A stretch of DNA of 64,000 nucleotides from Candidatus Rikenella faecigallinarum (GCA_019113395.1 DXHL01000028.1:23058-87057), one strand, 5' to 3'. Shown: positions 24,971 through 34,498, counted from the first letter of the stretch. A program made the numbers and translations. Notes: a model not told the origin generated them from the letters alone.

Positions 24971-27301
24971 CTAATTCAGCGTGATTTCGTCGATAAAGAG
25001 GAATGCCGGGCTTCCCTTGCCGCCATGCCATGCCGGCATGCTGTGCTCGGGTTTGACGGTGACCTTTACGTAACGGGCCGTCACGGGCGAGAAGGTCAGT
25101 TCGTGTTCATAGACCCCGTTGCGGTCCTGTTCCCCCATCACGGGATAGTCGGCTTCGGCCACAGTCTTGTAATTCACGCCGTCTTCCGACACGGCAACCC
25201 CGAAGTAACGCGCATCGAACACCCAGTCGCCCTTGGCCACGCAGGTCTCGATTTGCGCTTTCGAAATTTCGGTCGGTTGCAGCAGGTCGATGACCGCCTC
25301 CATGTCGTTCTGCCAGAAGGCTATCCAGCGGCCTGTCTTGTAGTTTCCGTTCCCTTTGAGTCCGTCTACCAGCGTCGGGGCTCCTTTGTATTCATACTGT
25401 TTGTTGATGGGTTGAAGCATGGTGACGGGTTTCATGCTGGCCTTGTTGAAGGCAATCTCTTCGGTGAAGACACGGCTCGTGCCGTTCGGGCGAACCACAA
25501 CGGCTTTGAGGGTGCAGGGCTCGGTGATTTTCAGCGTGTCCGAGTACTGCGGCGAGGCGGCCGAAGGCTCGCTGCCGTCGGTGGTGTAGTGAATCGGGGC
25601 GTCGTCGATAGCCACCATCACCACATCCAGTGCTCCCTGCGCAGGATTCGGAACGAACGTTACATTTACGTCGAAGACATGTTTGGCGTAGTTGTATCCT
25701 TCGAGGTCATAGATGCGTACCAGTTGGGGCAGCCGCGTGAGGAACGAATCGTACTCCTTGAGGCTTGGGTCGGTCCACTGCACTTCGGCCAGCGCCGCCA
25801 TGCGGGGCAGTTCCATGTATTCTACCTGACGGAAGTTGGGCATGTATTCAGTCCAGAGGTTGGCCTGCACACCGATAATGTGTTTGGCCTCTTCGGGCGT
25901 CAGGTCGGCCGGTACGGGTTCGTAGTTGTAGACCATTTCGACCGGAATGTAGCCGCCGATGGCTATCGGTTCCTGTTCGACCTCTTTGCTTTGGTAGTAG
26001 TCGAAGTAGAGATGCGACGAGGGGGTCATCACGGCATCATTGCCCATTTTGGCCGCTTTGATGCCTTCAGCCGCACTGCGCCAGGCCATTACGGTAGCCG
26101 TCGGCGAGATGCCGCCCTCCATGATTTCGTCCCAGCCAATCATTTTGCGTCCGTGACCGTTGAGGAACTCTTCGGCATGACCGATAAGATAGCTTTGGAG
26201 TTGCTGTTCGGGAGTGTGTTTGCCGTCGGCTCGGATACCTAAGGAGCGGATGCGTGCCTGGCATTTCGGACACTTTTCCCACCGTACTTTCGGACATTCG
26301 TCGCCTCCGACATGGATGTATTCGCTGGGGAAGATTTCGATGATTTCGCCCAACACGTCGTCGATAAATTGAAGGGTCTGGTCGTTTCCGGCGCAGAGGA
26401 CATCATCCGAGATGCCCCACTGCCCCCATACGGCATACGGACCTCCGGTACATCCCAGTTCGGGGTAGGCGGTCAGGGCGGCGAGCATGTGACCGGGCAT
26501 GTCGATTTCGGGAATCACGGTGATGTGCCGTTCGGCAGCATAGGCTACGATTTCTCGGGCTTCGTCCTGGGTGTAGAAGCCACCATAGGGGATACTGTCA
26601 TACTTGCCGCTGTTGTGGCCGATGACCGTGGCAGCCCGCTGTGACCCGACACGGGTCAGTTCGGGCCGCGATTTGATTTCGATGCGCCAGCCCTGGTCGT
26701 CGGTCAGGTGCCAGTGGAAGCGGTTGAGGTTGTGCAGGGCGAGGATGTCGATGAAACGTTTGACGGAGTCGACACCGATGAAGTGGCGGCTTACGTCGAG
26801 GTGTGCCCCGCGGTAGGCAAAGCGGGGCGCGTCGTTGATAACGACAGCCGGCAGCACCACCCGTCCCTGGGTCACGGGCAGGGCTTTGCGGAGGGTCTGG
26901 ATGCCGTAGAAGACGCCGGCCGGGCTGCCCCCGGCAATCGTAACGCTGCCTTTATCGACCGTCAGACGGTAGCTCTCGGGTTGCTGCGGGTCGAGGCCGA
27001 GGATCAGGACGATATTGCCTGCGGCCTGACCGGAGCCGCCGTAGTTGGTGGCGAGTTTCAGCCCGGTCATCTGTTCGATGTATTGGGCCAGAAAGAGGGC
27101 ATTCCGTTGCATCGCCTCGTTGCCCTCCGGGTAGAGGATTTGGGTGGTTTGGCTCAGGGAGAATCCCTCTCCGGCAGCAGGAGTGATTTCCTGGGGCAGC
27201 GGGATAACCTGATAGTTGGCTTCGGGGGTGGGTTTGCCGGTGCAGGCGGCGAGCAGGCCCGCCGTCAGCACCAGGAGCAGCAGACGGTTCAGATTTTTCA
27301 T
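24971..27301 (-). CDS. Beta-N-acetylhexosaminidase lipoprotein, GH20
   Basis: This 776-residue lipoprotein (lipobox ...GLLAAC, Cys about residue 20) removes terminal beta-linked N-acetylhexosamine. The order is a GH20b alpha/beta domain (residues ~25-150), the TIM barrel with FHWHLTDDQGWRIEIK and the catalytic pair D334-E335 in HVGGDECPKVRW, then a small chitobiase-C-like domain (IHYTTDGSEPSAASP), and a C-terminal F5/8-type C (discoidin) module. The set is typical of Bacteroidales mucin and host-glycan hexosaminidases. A -7 box at 27373-27380 gives it its own promoter, and the two SGNH genes downstream may be read through from it. Confidence 0.92.
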   Translation of the reverse strand: MKNLNRLLLLVLTAGLLAACTGKPTPEANYQVIPLPQEITPAAGEGFSLSQTTQILYPEGNEAMQRNALFLAQYIEQMTGLKLATNYGGSGQAAGNIVLILGLDPQQPESYRLTVDKGSVTIAGGSPAGVFYGIQTLRKALPVTQGRVVLPAVVINDAPRFAYRGAHLDVSRHFIGVDSVKRFIDILALHNLNRFHWHLTDDQGWRIEIKSRPELTRVGSQRAATVIGHNSGKYDSIPYGGFYTQDEAREIVAYAAERHITVIPEIDMPGHMLAALTAYPELGCTGGPYAVWGQWGISDDVLCAGNDQTLQFIDDVLGEIIEIFPSEYIHVGGDECPKVRWEKCPKCQARIRSLGIRADGKHTPEQQLQSYLIGHAEEFLNGHGRKMIGWDEIMEGGISPTATVMAWRSAAEGIKAAKMGNDAVMTPSSHLYFDYYQSKEVEQEPIAIGGYIPVEMVYNYEPVPADLTPEEAKHIIGVQANLWTEYMPNFRQVEYMELPRMAALAEVQWTDPSLKEYDSFLTRLPQLVRIYDLEGYNYAKHVFDVNVTFVPNPAQGALDVVMVAIDDAPIHYTTDGSEPSAASPQYSDTLKITEPCTLKAVVVRPNGTSRVFTEEIAFNKASMKPVTMLQPINKQYEYKGAPTLVDGLKGNGNYKTGRWIAFWQNDMEAVIDLLQPTEISKAQIETCVAKGDWVFDARYFGVAVSEDGVNYKTVAEADYPVMGEQDRNGVYEHELTFSPVTARYVKVTVKPEHSMPAWHGGKGSPAFLFIDEITLN

Positions 27302-27372
27302 GCGGTGTGGGTATGTTTAGGTTAGTTTTTCGAAAGGGGTTGGGCGCGTACCGTGAAAGCGCACTCGAGACA

Positions 27373-27380
27373 CAAAGCTA
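27373..27380 (-). promoter_or_regulatory. -7 element of the GH20 gene
   Basis: TAGCTTTG on the minus strand matches TAnnTTTG, about 70 bp before the ATG at 27301. Confidence 0.65.
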
Positions 27381-27453
27381 ATGAAAACTTTGCGAGAAAG
27401 AAAACCGCTCGGGAAAGGGGATGCCCAATGCGGTTTGTGCGTATCCAATGCCA

Positions 27454-29541
27454 TTATTGTCCCCAGCGGGGTGCGAGGCTGATGAAGAGGCCGTAGTTGC
27501 GGCCGGGCATGGGACGCGAGAGGACCGATTCGTAGGCCTCGTTGAAGAGGTTATTGACAGAGGCTTTGAGCGAGAGGTCGGCCCAGCGGAAACGGAAAGC
27601 CTTTTCGAGCGAGAGGTCGTTCATGAAGTAGGGCGAGAGTACGCCCAGTTGGGAGGTGGTTTCGTTGCTGGAGGTGGTGTATCGTTCGCTGTAGTAGCTC
27701 CACTGGTAGAGCAGGGTCCATCCGCGCCAGGCGAGGCGTCCCGTGACAGCCGCCGAGTAGACCGGGATATAGACCAGCTGTTTGCCGATGGACTCATCGG
27801 CCCAGCTTTGGGGGTCGCCGTGGTTGATGGAGTGTGTGATGGCGAAGTTGCCGTCGAGGCCGAGGCGCCAGCCGCGGCCGAGGTCAGCCGCCAGACGGGC
27901 TTTGGTTTCGAGTCCGTAGGAGTGCACCTTGCGCACATTGACCGGCGACCAGAACCCTTTGAAGGTAGGTAGCCAGGCTATCCAGTCGTCAATCCAGGAG
28001 TTGTAGGCGGTCACTTCGGCGCGGAAACCGACGCGGTGCTGTTCGAGGCGCAGGTCGCCCAGGGTGAACTCCAGCCCCGCATCGTAGGTCCAGCCGCGTT
28101 CGGTGCGGAGGGAGTCGTTACCGCCCGGCTGAAAATAGAGGTCGTTGAGGGTGGGGTAGCGGTAGTTGCGGGCGGCGGAGGCTTTCAGGAGGAGGTTGCC
28201 GCGGCGTGAGAGGAGCACATCGACAAAGAGGGCCGGGATGAGGGGAGTGACGTTGCGTCCCCAGAGCTCTTCGCGCAGGTCGAGCCCCACGCCGACCCTT
28301 TCCGTGGGGCGGTATTTGACCCCGAGCAGGCCTGAGAGTTCGAAGCGGGCCTCGTCATAGCCCACGTTGGCCGTGCCGCCCGATGAGGAGGTGACGGTAC
28401 GGTCCGAGCTGCGGACAAAGTGTTGGTTGGCGGTGAGTCGGGCGGTGAAGAGCCACTTTTGGCCGAGGTAGTAGTCGGCGTCGAAGGCGCCGTAGACGGT
28501 GTTCAGGAAACTGCGCGAGCGAATCATCTCCACGAGCGGTTCATCGCCGCCCGGGTCGCCCCAGTAGTGGTATCCGAGGTCGGTGTAGGTGTATCCGGCC
28601 CGCGCCGCCAGTTTCAGCTGGCTGCGCAGCCGCTCCCATCCCGCCACGAGCCGCAGCGTGTTTTCATCCTGCCGGTTGGTGCTGCGGCTGTCGGTTTTGT
28701 AATCTACGTTGAGCATCGGCACTCCCCGCCGTGAGGAGAGGTACCAGGCCGACAACCCCCAGCGGTTTCCGTTGCCGGTGTCGTAGGTGAGGTCCTGCAC
28801 CACGTGAAAGTCCTGATATTCGCCGTTGCGGTTGCGCTCCTCGGGATAGCGAAAACCCACAATCTCACCCGCTGCGTTGGTCTCGTACTCTTTTTTGCGG
28901 TAGTTGGTGTAGGGGAAGTCGTTTTTCGAGGTGACGTAATAGACCCGTGTGGAACTTTGCCAGTGATGGTTGCCCCACCCCACGCGCAGAAACTCGTCGT
29001 AGGTGTTGAAACTGCTGATGCCCTGCACGAAACGCAGGTCCCATCCCTCCTGTTTTCGGGCTGGGCGGGTGCCGAGGGCGACGGCACCGCCCAGCCCGCC
29101 GCCGGTGACCTCCACCGAACTGGCGCCGTGGTAGACCGCCGCCTCGTCAATCAGGTAGGAGGGTATGAGCGAAAAATCGACCATCCCGAGCATCGGCGAG
29201 TTGAGTTTCATACCGTTCCAGGTCACCTGGGTGTGGGAGGGTGCCGTGCCGCGCAGGGAGGCGGTGGCCAGTGTCCCGCGGCCGTAGGACTTGATGAAGA
29301 TGGAGCTGTTCTGCGAGAGGATGTCGGCCAGCGAGTGGGTGATATTTTCGTGGAGGATGGAGGTGTCGAGGGGTGTTTTCTGTGCGCCGATGTCGCGCAG
29401 GGCACGTTGGGCACGGACGGTGACGGCATCGGTGCGGAGCGTCCGTTCTTGGGCTGCCGTGGGCAGTCCAAGAAACGAGAGCACCCCTATCAACAGGAGA
29501 GCCGACCAGACGTGGCGAAGGGTATGTACGGCGTGCTTCAT
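27454..29541 (-). CDS. btuB: Vitamin B12 TonB-dependent receptor
   Basis: This ~695-residue outer-membrane receptor is predicted to import cobalamin. ATG 29541 is chosen because it starts a signal peptide (MKHAVHTLRHVWSALLLIGVLSFLG...); the open frame upstream overlaps btuG. The plug domain (residues ~35-160) carries LADILSQNSSIFIKSYG and ASVEV-type final strands; the 22-strand barrel ends ...LFISLAPRWGQ. It starts 4 bp after the btuG stop, and a cobalamin riboswitch lies upstream of both. The function is inferred from this context, because barrel sequence alone does not show the ligand. Confidence 0.9.
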   Translation of the reverse strand: MKHAVHTLRHVWSALLLIGVLSFLGLPTAAQERTLRTDAVTVRAQRALRDIGAQKTPLDTSILHENITHSLADILSQNSSIFIKSYGRGTLATASLRGTAPSHTQVTWNGMKLNSPMLGMVDFSLIPSYLIDEAAVYHGASSVEVTGGGLGGAVALGTRPARKQEGWDLRFVQGISSFNTYDEFLRVGWGNHHWQSSTRVYYVTSKNDFPYTNYRKKEYETNAAGEIVGFRYPEERNRNGEYQDFHVVQDLTYDTGNGNRWGLSAWYLSSRRGVPMLNVDYKTDSRSTNRQDENTLRLVAGWERLRSQLKLAARAGYTYTDLGYHYWGDPGGDEPLVEMIRSRSFLNTVYGAFDADYYLGQKWLFTARLTANQHFVRSSDRTVTSSSGGTANVGYDEARFELSGLLGVKYRPTERVGVGLDLREELWGRNVTPLIPALFVDVLLSRRGNLLLKASAARNYRYPTLNDLYFQPGGNDSLRTERGWTYDAGLEFTLGDLRLEQHRVGFRAEVTAYNSWIDDWIAWLPTFKGFWSPVNVRKVHSYGLETKARLAADLGRGWRLGLDGNFAITHSINHGDPQSWADESIGKQLVYIPVYSAAVTGRLAWRGWTLLYQWSYYSERYTTSSNETTSQLGVLSPYFMNDLSLEKAFRFRWADLSLKASVNNLFNEAYESVLSRPMPGRNYGLFISLAPRWGQ

Positions 29542-29545
29542 GCGT

Positions 29546-30604
29546 CTATTTGAAACAGAAGGCCCCCGGGGTGACTCCCACCCGCAGGGTGTCGAGCGGG
29601 GTGCCGTCGGCCGAGAAGCGGTAGACCACCCCCGGCTGGACATAGTCGATGGCATCAGCTACATAAACCTCCGACGTGCGGGGGTCTACGCCCAACCCGT
29701 AAAAAATCGTGTTGCGGTGCGGGACAAAGGGTGCTGCGGGCAGCGTGGCAGCAGTGACCGGCATCCGCCAGATGCCGCGGTTGATGTAGTAGAGGGTGTC
29801 GCACGAACCGTTGAGGGTCACCTCCGACGGAGCGTCGCCCATCGGAAAGTCGTAGCGTTGTTCGATTTGCAGTGTGCGGGCATCGATGCGCCAGAGCGAT
29901 GGGGCTTCGTGGCCGAAGGGGTTGCCTTTGTACCCGCCGTCGGTCACGGTCCACAGTTTTCCGTTGTGGTCCAAGGCTAGGGAGGTAGGCTGAATGCCCA
30001 CCTCAACGGAGTCAATCAGTTGGTCGGTATGGGTGTCAATGACTAGTATCTTGTTGTCGTACGACCAGCAGTTCGTGAAGAGCGAGTCGCCCCACTGGAC
30101 CATCTGTTCGGCCGATTTGTGTCCGTTGAGCGGAATGTGTCCCGTAATTTCGAGAGTCAGGGGGTTGAACACCGTGATGCGGGCATCGTAGAGGTCGGTG
30201 ACATAGGCTTTCGTGTCGCTCACGAAGTGGACGTAGCGCGGTGAGATGAGCCCTTTGAGTGTGCCCCGCACACGGAACGTCGCCGGGTCGATGACAAACA
30301 CCACCCCCGAATTGTTCACCACGAGGTACCCCAGCCCGTTGTGAAGGGTCATGGATTGGGCCACGTCGCCCAGCGCGATGCCGTTGGCTCGCGAAAAGAT
30401 ATCGTTTTGGAGGCTGCGGGTCTGGGGCGAGTAGTACGAGAGCGAGGCATTCCCGTACATGAAGTTCCCCTCGCAGAGAATAAAGACCCCGTTCGGCGAA
30501 CTTTCGAAGTGCTCTTCGTCGAGAGGGCCGTAATCCATGCAGGCCGTCATGCCGACCGTCAGGGTCAGCAGCGGGAGCAGGTATCGAAACAGGTTTTTCA
30601 GCAT
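29546..30604 (-). CDS. btuG: BtuG-like surface lipoprotein (DUF5074 beta-propeller)
   Basis: This ~352-residue lipoprotein starts at ATG 30604 (MLKNLFRYLLPLLTLTVGMTAC, lipobox Cys about residue 22). The body is a repeated beta-propeller of YVTN type, with strands such as GYLVVNNSGVVFVIDPATFRV, AYVTDLYDARITVFNPLTLEI and KLWTVTDGGYKGN. In Bacteroides, BtuG is a surface propeller that binds B12 with extreme affinity and caps BtuB. The riboswitch upstream and btuB 4 bp downstream make that role likely here. The start is downstream of other in-frame codons that lack a signal sequence. Confidence 0.9.
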   Translation of the reverse strand: MLKNLFRYLLPLLTLTVGMTACMDYGPLDEEHFESSPNGVFILCEGNFMYGNASLSYYSPQTRSLQNDIFSRANGIALGDVAQSMTLHNGLGYLVVNNSGVVFVIDPATFRVRGTLKGLISPRYVHFVSDTKAYVTDLYDARITVFNPLTLEITGHIPLNGHKSAEQMVQWGDSLFTNCWSYDNKILVIDTHTDQLIDSVEVGIQPTSLALDHNGKLWTVTDGGYKGNPFGHEAPSLWRIDARTLQIEQRYDFPMGDAPSEVTLNGSCDTLYYINRGIWRMPVTAATLPAAPFVPHRNTIFYGLGVDPRTSEVYVADAIDYVQPGVVYRFSADGTPLDTLRVGVTPGAFCFK

Positions 30605-30764
30605 GGTTGGTTGTCTCTGTCGGGGCATGGGAGTGTTCGTCCCCGACAGTGGCATACGTGCCGAATAAGGAGCAGTCGCGTGAAAGAGTCACAGAGGAAC
30701 CCGCCGTCGGCCGAAGCCGAAGGTTGTCCGAGCCTATTCGCCGTAGGTCGCCGTCGGAGCGCGA

Positions 30765-30960
30765 AGCGGCGCAGGCAGGTCTTCTGACTTGTTCCGGTTG
30801 TGCCGCCTTCCCGGTTCCCGCCGTGGGGAGCCAGTGGCCTGGATGGTCACAACACGCTTGGGCTGGCGCCTCGAGGGGCGCAGAGACGGAACTCACAGCA
30901 GCGGGAACTGTTGCCGATTTGCACGGCATTCCCTTTTCATCCTTCCGAACGGCACCGCGA
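30765..30960 (-). promoter_or_regulatory. Cobalamin riboswitch
   Basis: Reading the minus strand, the conserved aptamer parts appear in order: AAAGGGAATGCCGTGCAAATC (30917-30937), then CCCGCTGCTGTGA, then GCCACTG (about 30832-30838), the GGGAAGG segment, and the B12 box AGTCAGAAGACCTGCC at about 30773-30788. It lies in the leader of btuG-btuB with a -7 promoter at 31015-31022. B12 binding is expected to shut the operon off. The ~160 bases between the B12 box and the btuG start would hold the expression platform; GGAACCCGCCG-type pairing there could mask the ribosome site, but I cannot fold it here. Confidence 0.93.
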
Positions 30961-31014
30961 CACCGAGAGGGGGCCTCTCTGCACGGCGGGTCGGAGCGGA
31001 ACCTGTGCCGAGGA

Positions 31015-31022
31015 CAAAGGTA
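31015..31022 (-). promoter_or_regulatory. -7 element of the riboswitch-btuGB transcript
   Basis: TACCTTTG on the minus strand lies about 60 bp upstream of the aptamer core, well placed to make a leader that includes the whole riboswitch. Confidence 0.7.
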
Positions 31023-31075
31023 CGTTAATTCGCGGGATTTTCAGCGGGCGGAGGAGACGAAAAAACAGGTCCGTC

Positions 31076-32350
31076 TCAGGGTTTTGTGACCGTAAAGCAG
31101 TGTTCGCCGCCCGTGTAGGCATAGGCTATGTGCAGCCCGTAGCGCTTGCAGATGGAGGCCACCAGCGCCAATCCCAATCCGGTGGACTCTTCGCGGTGTC
31201 CGCCTTGGCGGAAGCGTTTGAAGAGGTCTGCTTCGTCGAAGGGGAGCGGTTCGCCGGTGTTGGCAAAGCGCAGCGACCGTGGGGTGATGCGGATGTGAAT
31301 GTGTCCCTCCTTGACGTTGTGCAGATAGGCGTTCTTGAGCAGGTTGGTGACCAGCATTTCGGCCAGCGAACTGTTCATCGTGACCTTCAGCTGTCCCTGC
31401 TCTTCGAGCGTGAGCGCAATGTGCCGATGGCCGTAGATTTCGGCATATGCATCCAGATGGCTGCGCAGCAGGTCGTTGAGGCACACCTCCCCGTTTTCGG
31501 GAAATTGTCCGTTGTCGATTTTGCTGAGCAGGAGCAGGGTGCGGTTCATGCGGGTAAGCCCCTCGAGGGTCTGCAGTACACCGAGTATCTCGCCCAGTTG
31601 TCGTTCGGAGAGCTCGTTGTCGGCGGCCAGCATCTCCAGCCGGTTGCGGCAGACGGCCAGCGGGGTCTGCATCTCGTGGGAGGCGTTTCCGATAAACTGT
31701 TTCTGTTCTTCGAAGAGTTGTTCGGACCGTTCAGCCGAGCGTCGTGCCGCCTCGGTCAGTTTTCGGAATTCGGTGATGCGGGTGGGGTTTTCGAGCGGTG
31801 GATTCTCTTCGCCGATATGGTAGTTGTCGAGCCACCGCAGCAGGACATACAACGGCCGCAGACTGCGCCACAATACCCAGCCGTTAATCAGCACCACGGC
31901 CAGCAGCAGAATGGCGTACAACCACACTATCCAGGTGAAGATGGCCTCCTGGAGGTCATCTTTTTCGATAGTCGGGGTGGCTGCCGCCAGCTCGTAGTAT
32001 CTGTTATGTGCATCCTGAAAGATGGTTCTCAGCACCCGCACGGGGACCTCTTCGTCCATGGCGGGGATATAGGCTTTGCTGTCGGAGTAGCGTTCGGGTT
32101 CGGCCATCTCGGCGTAGTCGGCGTCGACCTCGATAAGCGAATAGACGGTCATCGACTCATCGTCGGTGTCGGGCAGGGGCAGTCCGGCCAGCTGTCGCCG
32201 GATAAGGCGTACGGAGTACTCTTCGAGGGCATCGTCGGCCTGGTCATTGACCTCGTCCATGACGGCCACGTAGAAAAAGAAGGCCCACCCGGCCAGCAGC
32301 AGCGACAGGGCCAGTGTGATACGCAGGGTCAGACGCCAGATGAGTTTCAT
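31076..32350 (-). CDS. Sensor histidine kinase
   Basis: This 424-residue membrane kinase has TM1 at residues ~8-30, a periplasmic or extracytoplasmic part with NRYYELAAATPT, TM2 at ~138-158, a dimerisation domain with the phosphoacceptor H225 in GNASHEMQTPLA, and a HATPase domain (N box LVTNLLKNAYLHN, G box STGLGLALVASICKRYG). Its ATG overlaps the stop of the response regulator by 4 bp (ATGA), so the two are translationally coupled. The signal is unknown. The layout resembles other Bacteroidota RprX/ArlS-type pairs. Confidence 0.93.
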   Translation of the reverse strand: MKLIWRLTLRITLALSLLLAGWAFFFYVAVMDEVNDQADDALEEYSVRLIRRQLAGLPLPDTDDESMTVYSLIEVDADYAEMAEPERYSDSKAYIPAMDEEVPVRVLRTIFQDAHNRYYELAAATPTIEKDDLQEAIFTWIVWLYAILLLAVVLINGWVLWRSLRPLYVLLRWLDNYHIGEENPPLENPTRITEFRKLTEAARRSAERSEQLFEEQKQFIGNASHEMQTPLAVCRNRLEMLAADNELSERQLGEILGVLQTLEGLTRMNRTLLLLSKIDNGQFPENGEVCLNDLLRSHLDAYAEIYGHRHIALTLEEQGQLKVTMNSSLAEMLVTNLLKNAYLHNVKEGHIHIRITPRSLRFANTGEPLPFDEADLFKRFRQGGHREESTGLGLALVASICKRYGLHIAYAYTGGEHCFTVTKP

Positions 32351-33030
32351 TCTTCTTCAGCAACAATCAGTTTATAACCGAAACCGTACACCGAACGGAT
32401 TTCGACCGAAGCATCGGCCTCTTTGAGTTTTCGGCGGAGGTTTTTCATTTGGGCATAGACGAAGTCGAAGTTGTCGGCCTGGTCGATGTGGTCACCCCAG
32501 ACGGCTTCGGCCAGGGTGGTTTTGCTGACCAGATGTCCCGGCCGACCCGCAAAGTAGGAGAGAATGTCGTACTCCTTGCGGCTCAGCTCCAGCTCTTTGC
32601 CCGCCACGCTCACCCGAAACTGGTCGGGGTAGATGGTCAGGTTGCCCACGTCGAGGGTGTTTTTGCCTCCGTTTTTGCGCCGGATGACGCTGCGGATGCG
32701 GGCGTGCAGTTCAGCCAGATGGAACGGTTTGGGCAGGTAGTCGTCGGCTCCCAATTCCAGTCCCGCCACTTTGTCTTCGAGCGAGTCGCGGGCCGAGAGG
32801 ATGATGACGCTCTCGCTTTTGTGCATCGCTTTGAGCCGTTCGAGCAGCTGCAGCCCGCTGCCGTCCGGCAGCATGATGTCGAGCAGGATGCAGTCGTAGT
32901 CGTAGGTCGATATTTTTTCGAGGGCGCTGGTGTAATCAGCCGCGGTCTCGACAACGTATCGCTCCTGTTCGAGCGAACGGCCGATGACCTCGCGCAGGGA
33001 GTCTTCGTCTTCGACAATCAGTATTTTCAT
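32347..33030 (-). CDS. OmpR/PhoB-type response regulator
   Basis: This 227-residue regulator starts at ATG 33030 (MKILIVEDEDSLREV); longer open frame upstream is non-coding promoter DNA. The receiver has the phosphoacceptor D51 in CILLDIMLPDG and Lys in DDYLPKPF. The winged-helix output domain begins about residue 130 (LTIYPDQFRVSVAGKELELSRKEYDIL...NFDFVYAQMKNLRRKL). Its partner kinase follows with a 4 bp overlap. A one-mismatch promoter box (TACCTTCG, near 33092-33099) lies upstream. The operon diverges from an ABC permease gene, which may be a target. Confidence 0.93.
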   Translation of the reverse strand: MKILIVEDEDSLREVIGRSLEQERYVVETAADYTSALEKISTYDYDCILLDIMLPDGSGLQLLERLKAMHKSESVIILSARDSLEDKVAGLELGADDYLPKPFHLAELHARIRSVIRRKNGGKNTLDVGNLTIYPDQFRVSVAGKELELSRKEYDILSYFAGRPGHLVSKTTLAEAVWGDHIDQADNFDFVYAQMKNLRRKLKEADASVEIRSVYGFGYKLIVAEEE

Positions 33031-33185
33031 GGGAGGGAAGGAGCTTCTGAGGGGGTTATCTGACAGTTTTTCAGCAGGGTATCTGCACGAAGGTACGGAT
33101 TTTTTGAGAGAAATCCGCTCCCCGTCGGTTGAAACCGCCGCAGCGTTTTCCGAAATCCGGGGAAGATACCCTGTCGAAAAAAACG

Positions 33186-33193
33186 TATCTTTG
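33186..33193 (+). promoter_or_regulatory. -7 element of the ABC permease gene
   Basis: TATCTTTG lies 36 bp before ATG 33230 and selects that start over in-frame codons further upstream. Confidence 0.7.
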
Positions 33194-33229
33194 CTAAGAT
33201 TCCAATCTTCTTCCAGGTACAGTCCCGAT

Positions 33230-34363
33230 ATGCACAAATTTGCCGTCCTGCTTAAAAAAGAGTTGCTCCAGATTTTTCGTGACCGTTTCATGTTGCGGGT
33301 GGTGCTTCTGTTGCCGGTCATTCAACTCCTGGTGTTGCCCCTGGCGGCCGACTATGATATTAAGAATTTCCGCATGGCGACCATCGACCGTGACCATTCG
33401 CCGCTCAGCCGCCGTTTGCTGACCAAACTGCAGGCGGGGGGCTACTTTTCGCTGGTGGAGGGTTCGGCCTCGTGGAGCGAGGCCGAACGGCTGATTCAAC
33501 AGGGCACGGTGGATATGGTGGTGGAGGTGCCGGTCGATTTCGAACGGAATGTGGTGCTCGGGCGGAGTCCCGAGGTGTCGGTGCACGTTTCGGCCATCAA
33601 CGGTCTCAGTGCGGGAGTGGCTTCGGGCTATGTGCAGTCGATTGTCGCGGATTTTGTGCAGGAGCTGGCCGATGAGCGGCTGATTTCGGTCGAGACCGAC
33701 AACCGGGCGAAATTCCCGGTGCAGGTGCGGGCTGTGGCGCAGGAGTGGTACAATCCCCGCTTTGACTACAAAACGGTGATTGTGCCGGGTATTCTGGCGC
33801 TGCTGATTACGATTGCGGGGCTCTCGATGACGGCCATGAACTCCGTCAAAGAGAAGGAACGCGGCACCATCGAGCAGCTCAACGTGACCCCCATGAGCCG
33901 CACCCTTTATATGCTGGCCAAAATGACCCCCTTCCTGTTGATTAGCCTGGTGCAGTTCACCATCGGGCTGATATTGGCGCGGACGGTCTATGCCGTTCCC
34001 ATCGAGGGAAGCCTGCTGACCCTCTACGGCGTCGTGGCGCTCTATCTGCTGGGGGTGCTCTGTCTGGGCTTTGTCCTCTCGAACTTCTCCGAAACCCAGG
34101 TCCAGGTGATTTTCCCCACCTTCTTCATCATGATGATTCTTATCCTGATGAGCGGCCTCTTTACCCCGATTGAAAGCATGCCCGACTGGGCGCAGCAGGT
34201 CAATGTGGTCAATCCCGTGGCCCATGTTATCGCCTCCATCAAAATGGTGCTTGTCAAGGGGAGCTCGGCGGCCGACCTTGTGCCCCATTGGGTGGGGCTG
34301 GGGGCTTTTGCCGTGGTGATGGGGGTGCTGTCGGTGGTTACCTTCCGAAAGCTGCACGCGTAA
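33230..34363 (+). CDS. ABC-2 type permease, no ATPase nearby
   Basis: This 377-residue inner-membrane protein has TM1 at residues ~21-41 (VVLLLPVIQLLVLPLA), a large extracytoplasmic domain (~45-185) and five further TM segments from GILALLITIAGLSMTAM onward. The signature KEKERGTIEQLNVTPMSRTLYMLAK is typical of the YhhJ/DrrB-like ABC-2 group. Such permeases normally sit with a second permease, an ATPase and an HlyD protein; here it stands alone, between a divergent two-component system and argH. It may pair with an ATPase encoded elsewhere. An export role is inferred from the family. Confidence 0.88.
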   Translation: MHKFAVLLKKELLQIFRDRFMLRVVLLLPVIQLLVLPLAADYDIKNFRMATIDRDHSPLSRRLLTKLQAGGYFSLVEGSASWSEAERLIQQGTVDMVVEVPVDFERNVVLGRSPEVSVHVSAINGLSAGVASGYVQSIVADFVQELADERLISVETDNRAKFPVQVRAVAQEWYNPRFDYKTVIVPGILALLITIAGLSMTAMNSVKEKERGTIEQLNVTPMSRTLYMLAKMTPFLLISLVQFTIGLILARTVYAVPIEGSLLTLYGVVALYLLGVLCLGFVLSNFSETQVQVIFPTFFIMMILILMSGLFTPIESMPDWAQQVNVVNPVAHVIASIKMVLVKGSSAADLVPHWVGLGAFAVVMGVLSVVTFRKLHA

Positions 34364-34461
34364 AACTCATTCGGTACAGGAAATCCTTTCGGCGCACGAC
34401 GGTACGCGGGGCATTCTCTGGTCCGTTTCATTCTGTTTCTTGCCGTTTCTCCCCAAAATCG

Positions 34462-34469
34462 TACCTTTG
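34462..34469 (+). promoter_or_regulatory. -7 element of argH
   Basis: TACCTTTG lies 29 bp before the argH ATG and matches TAnnTTTG. Confidence 0.7.
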
Positions 34470-34498
34470 CCCTACACTTTTTATCGCAGACCATCAAG

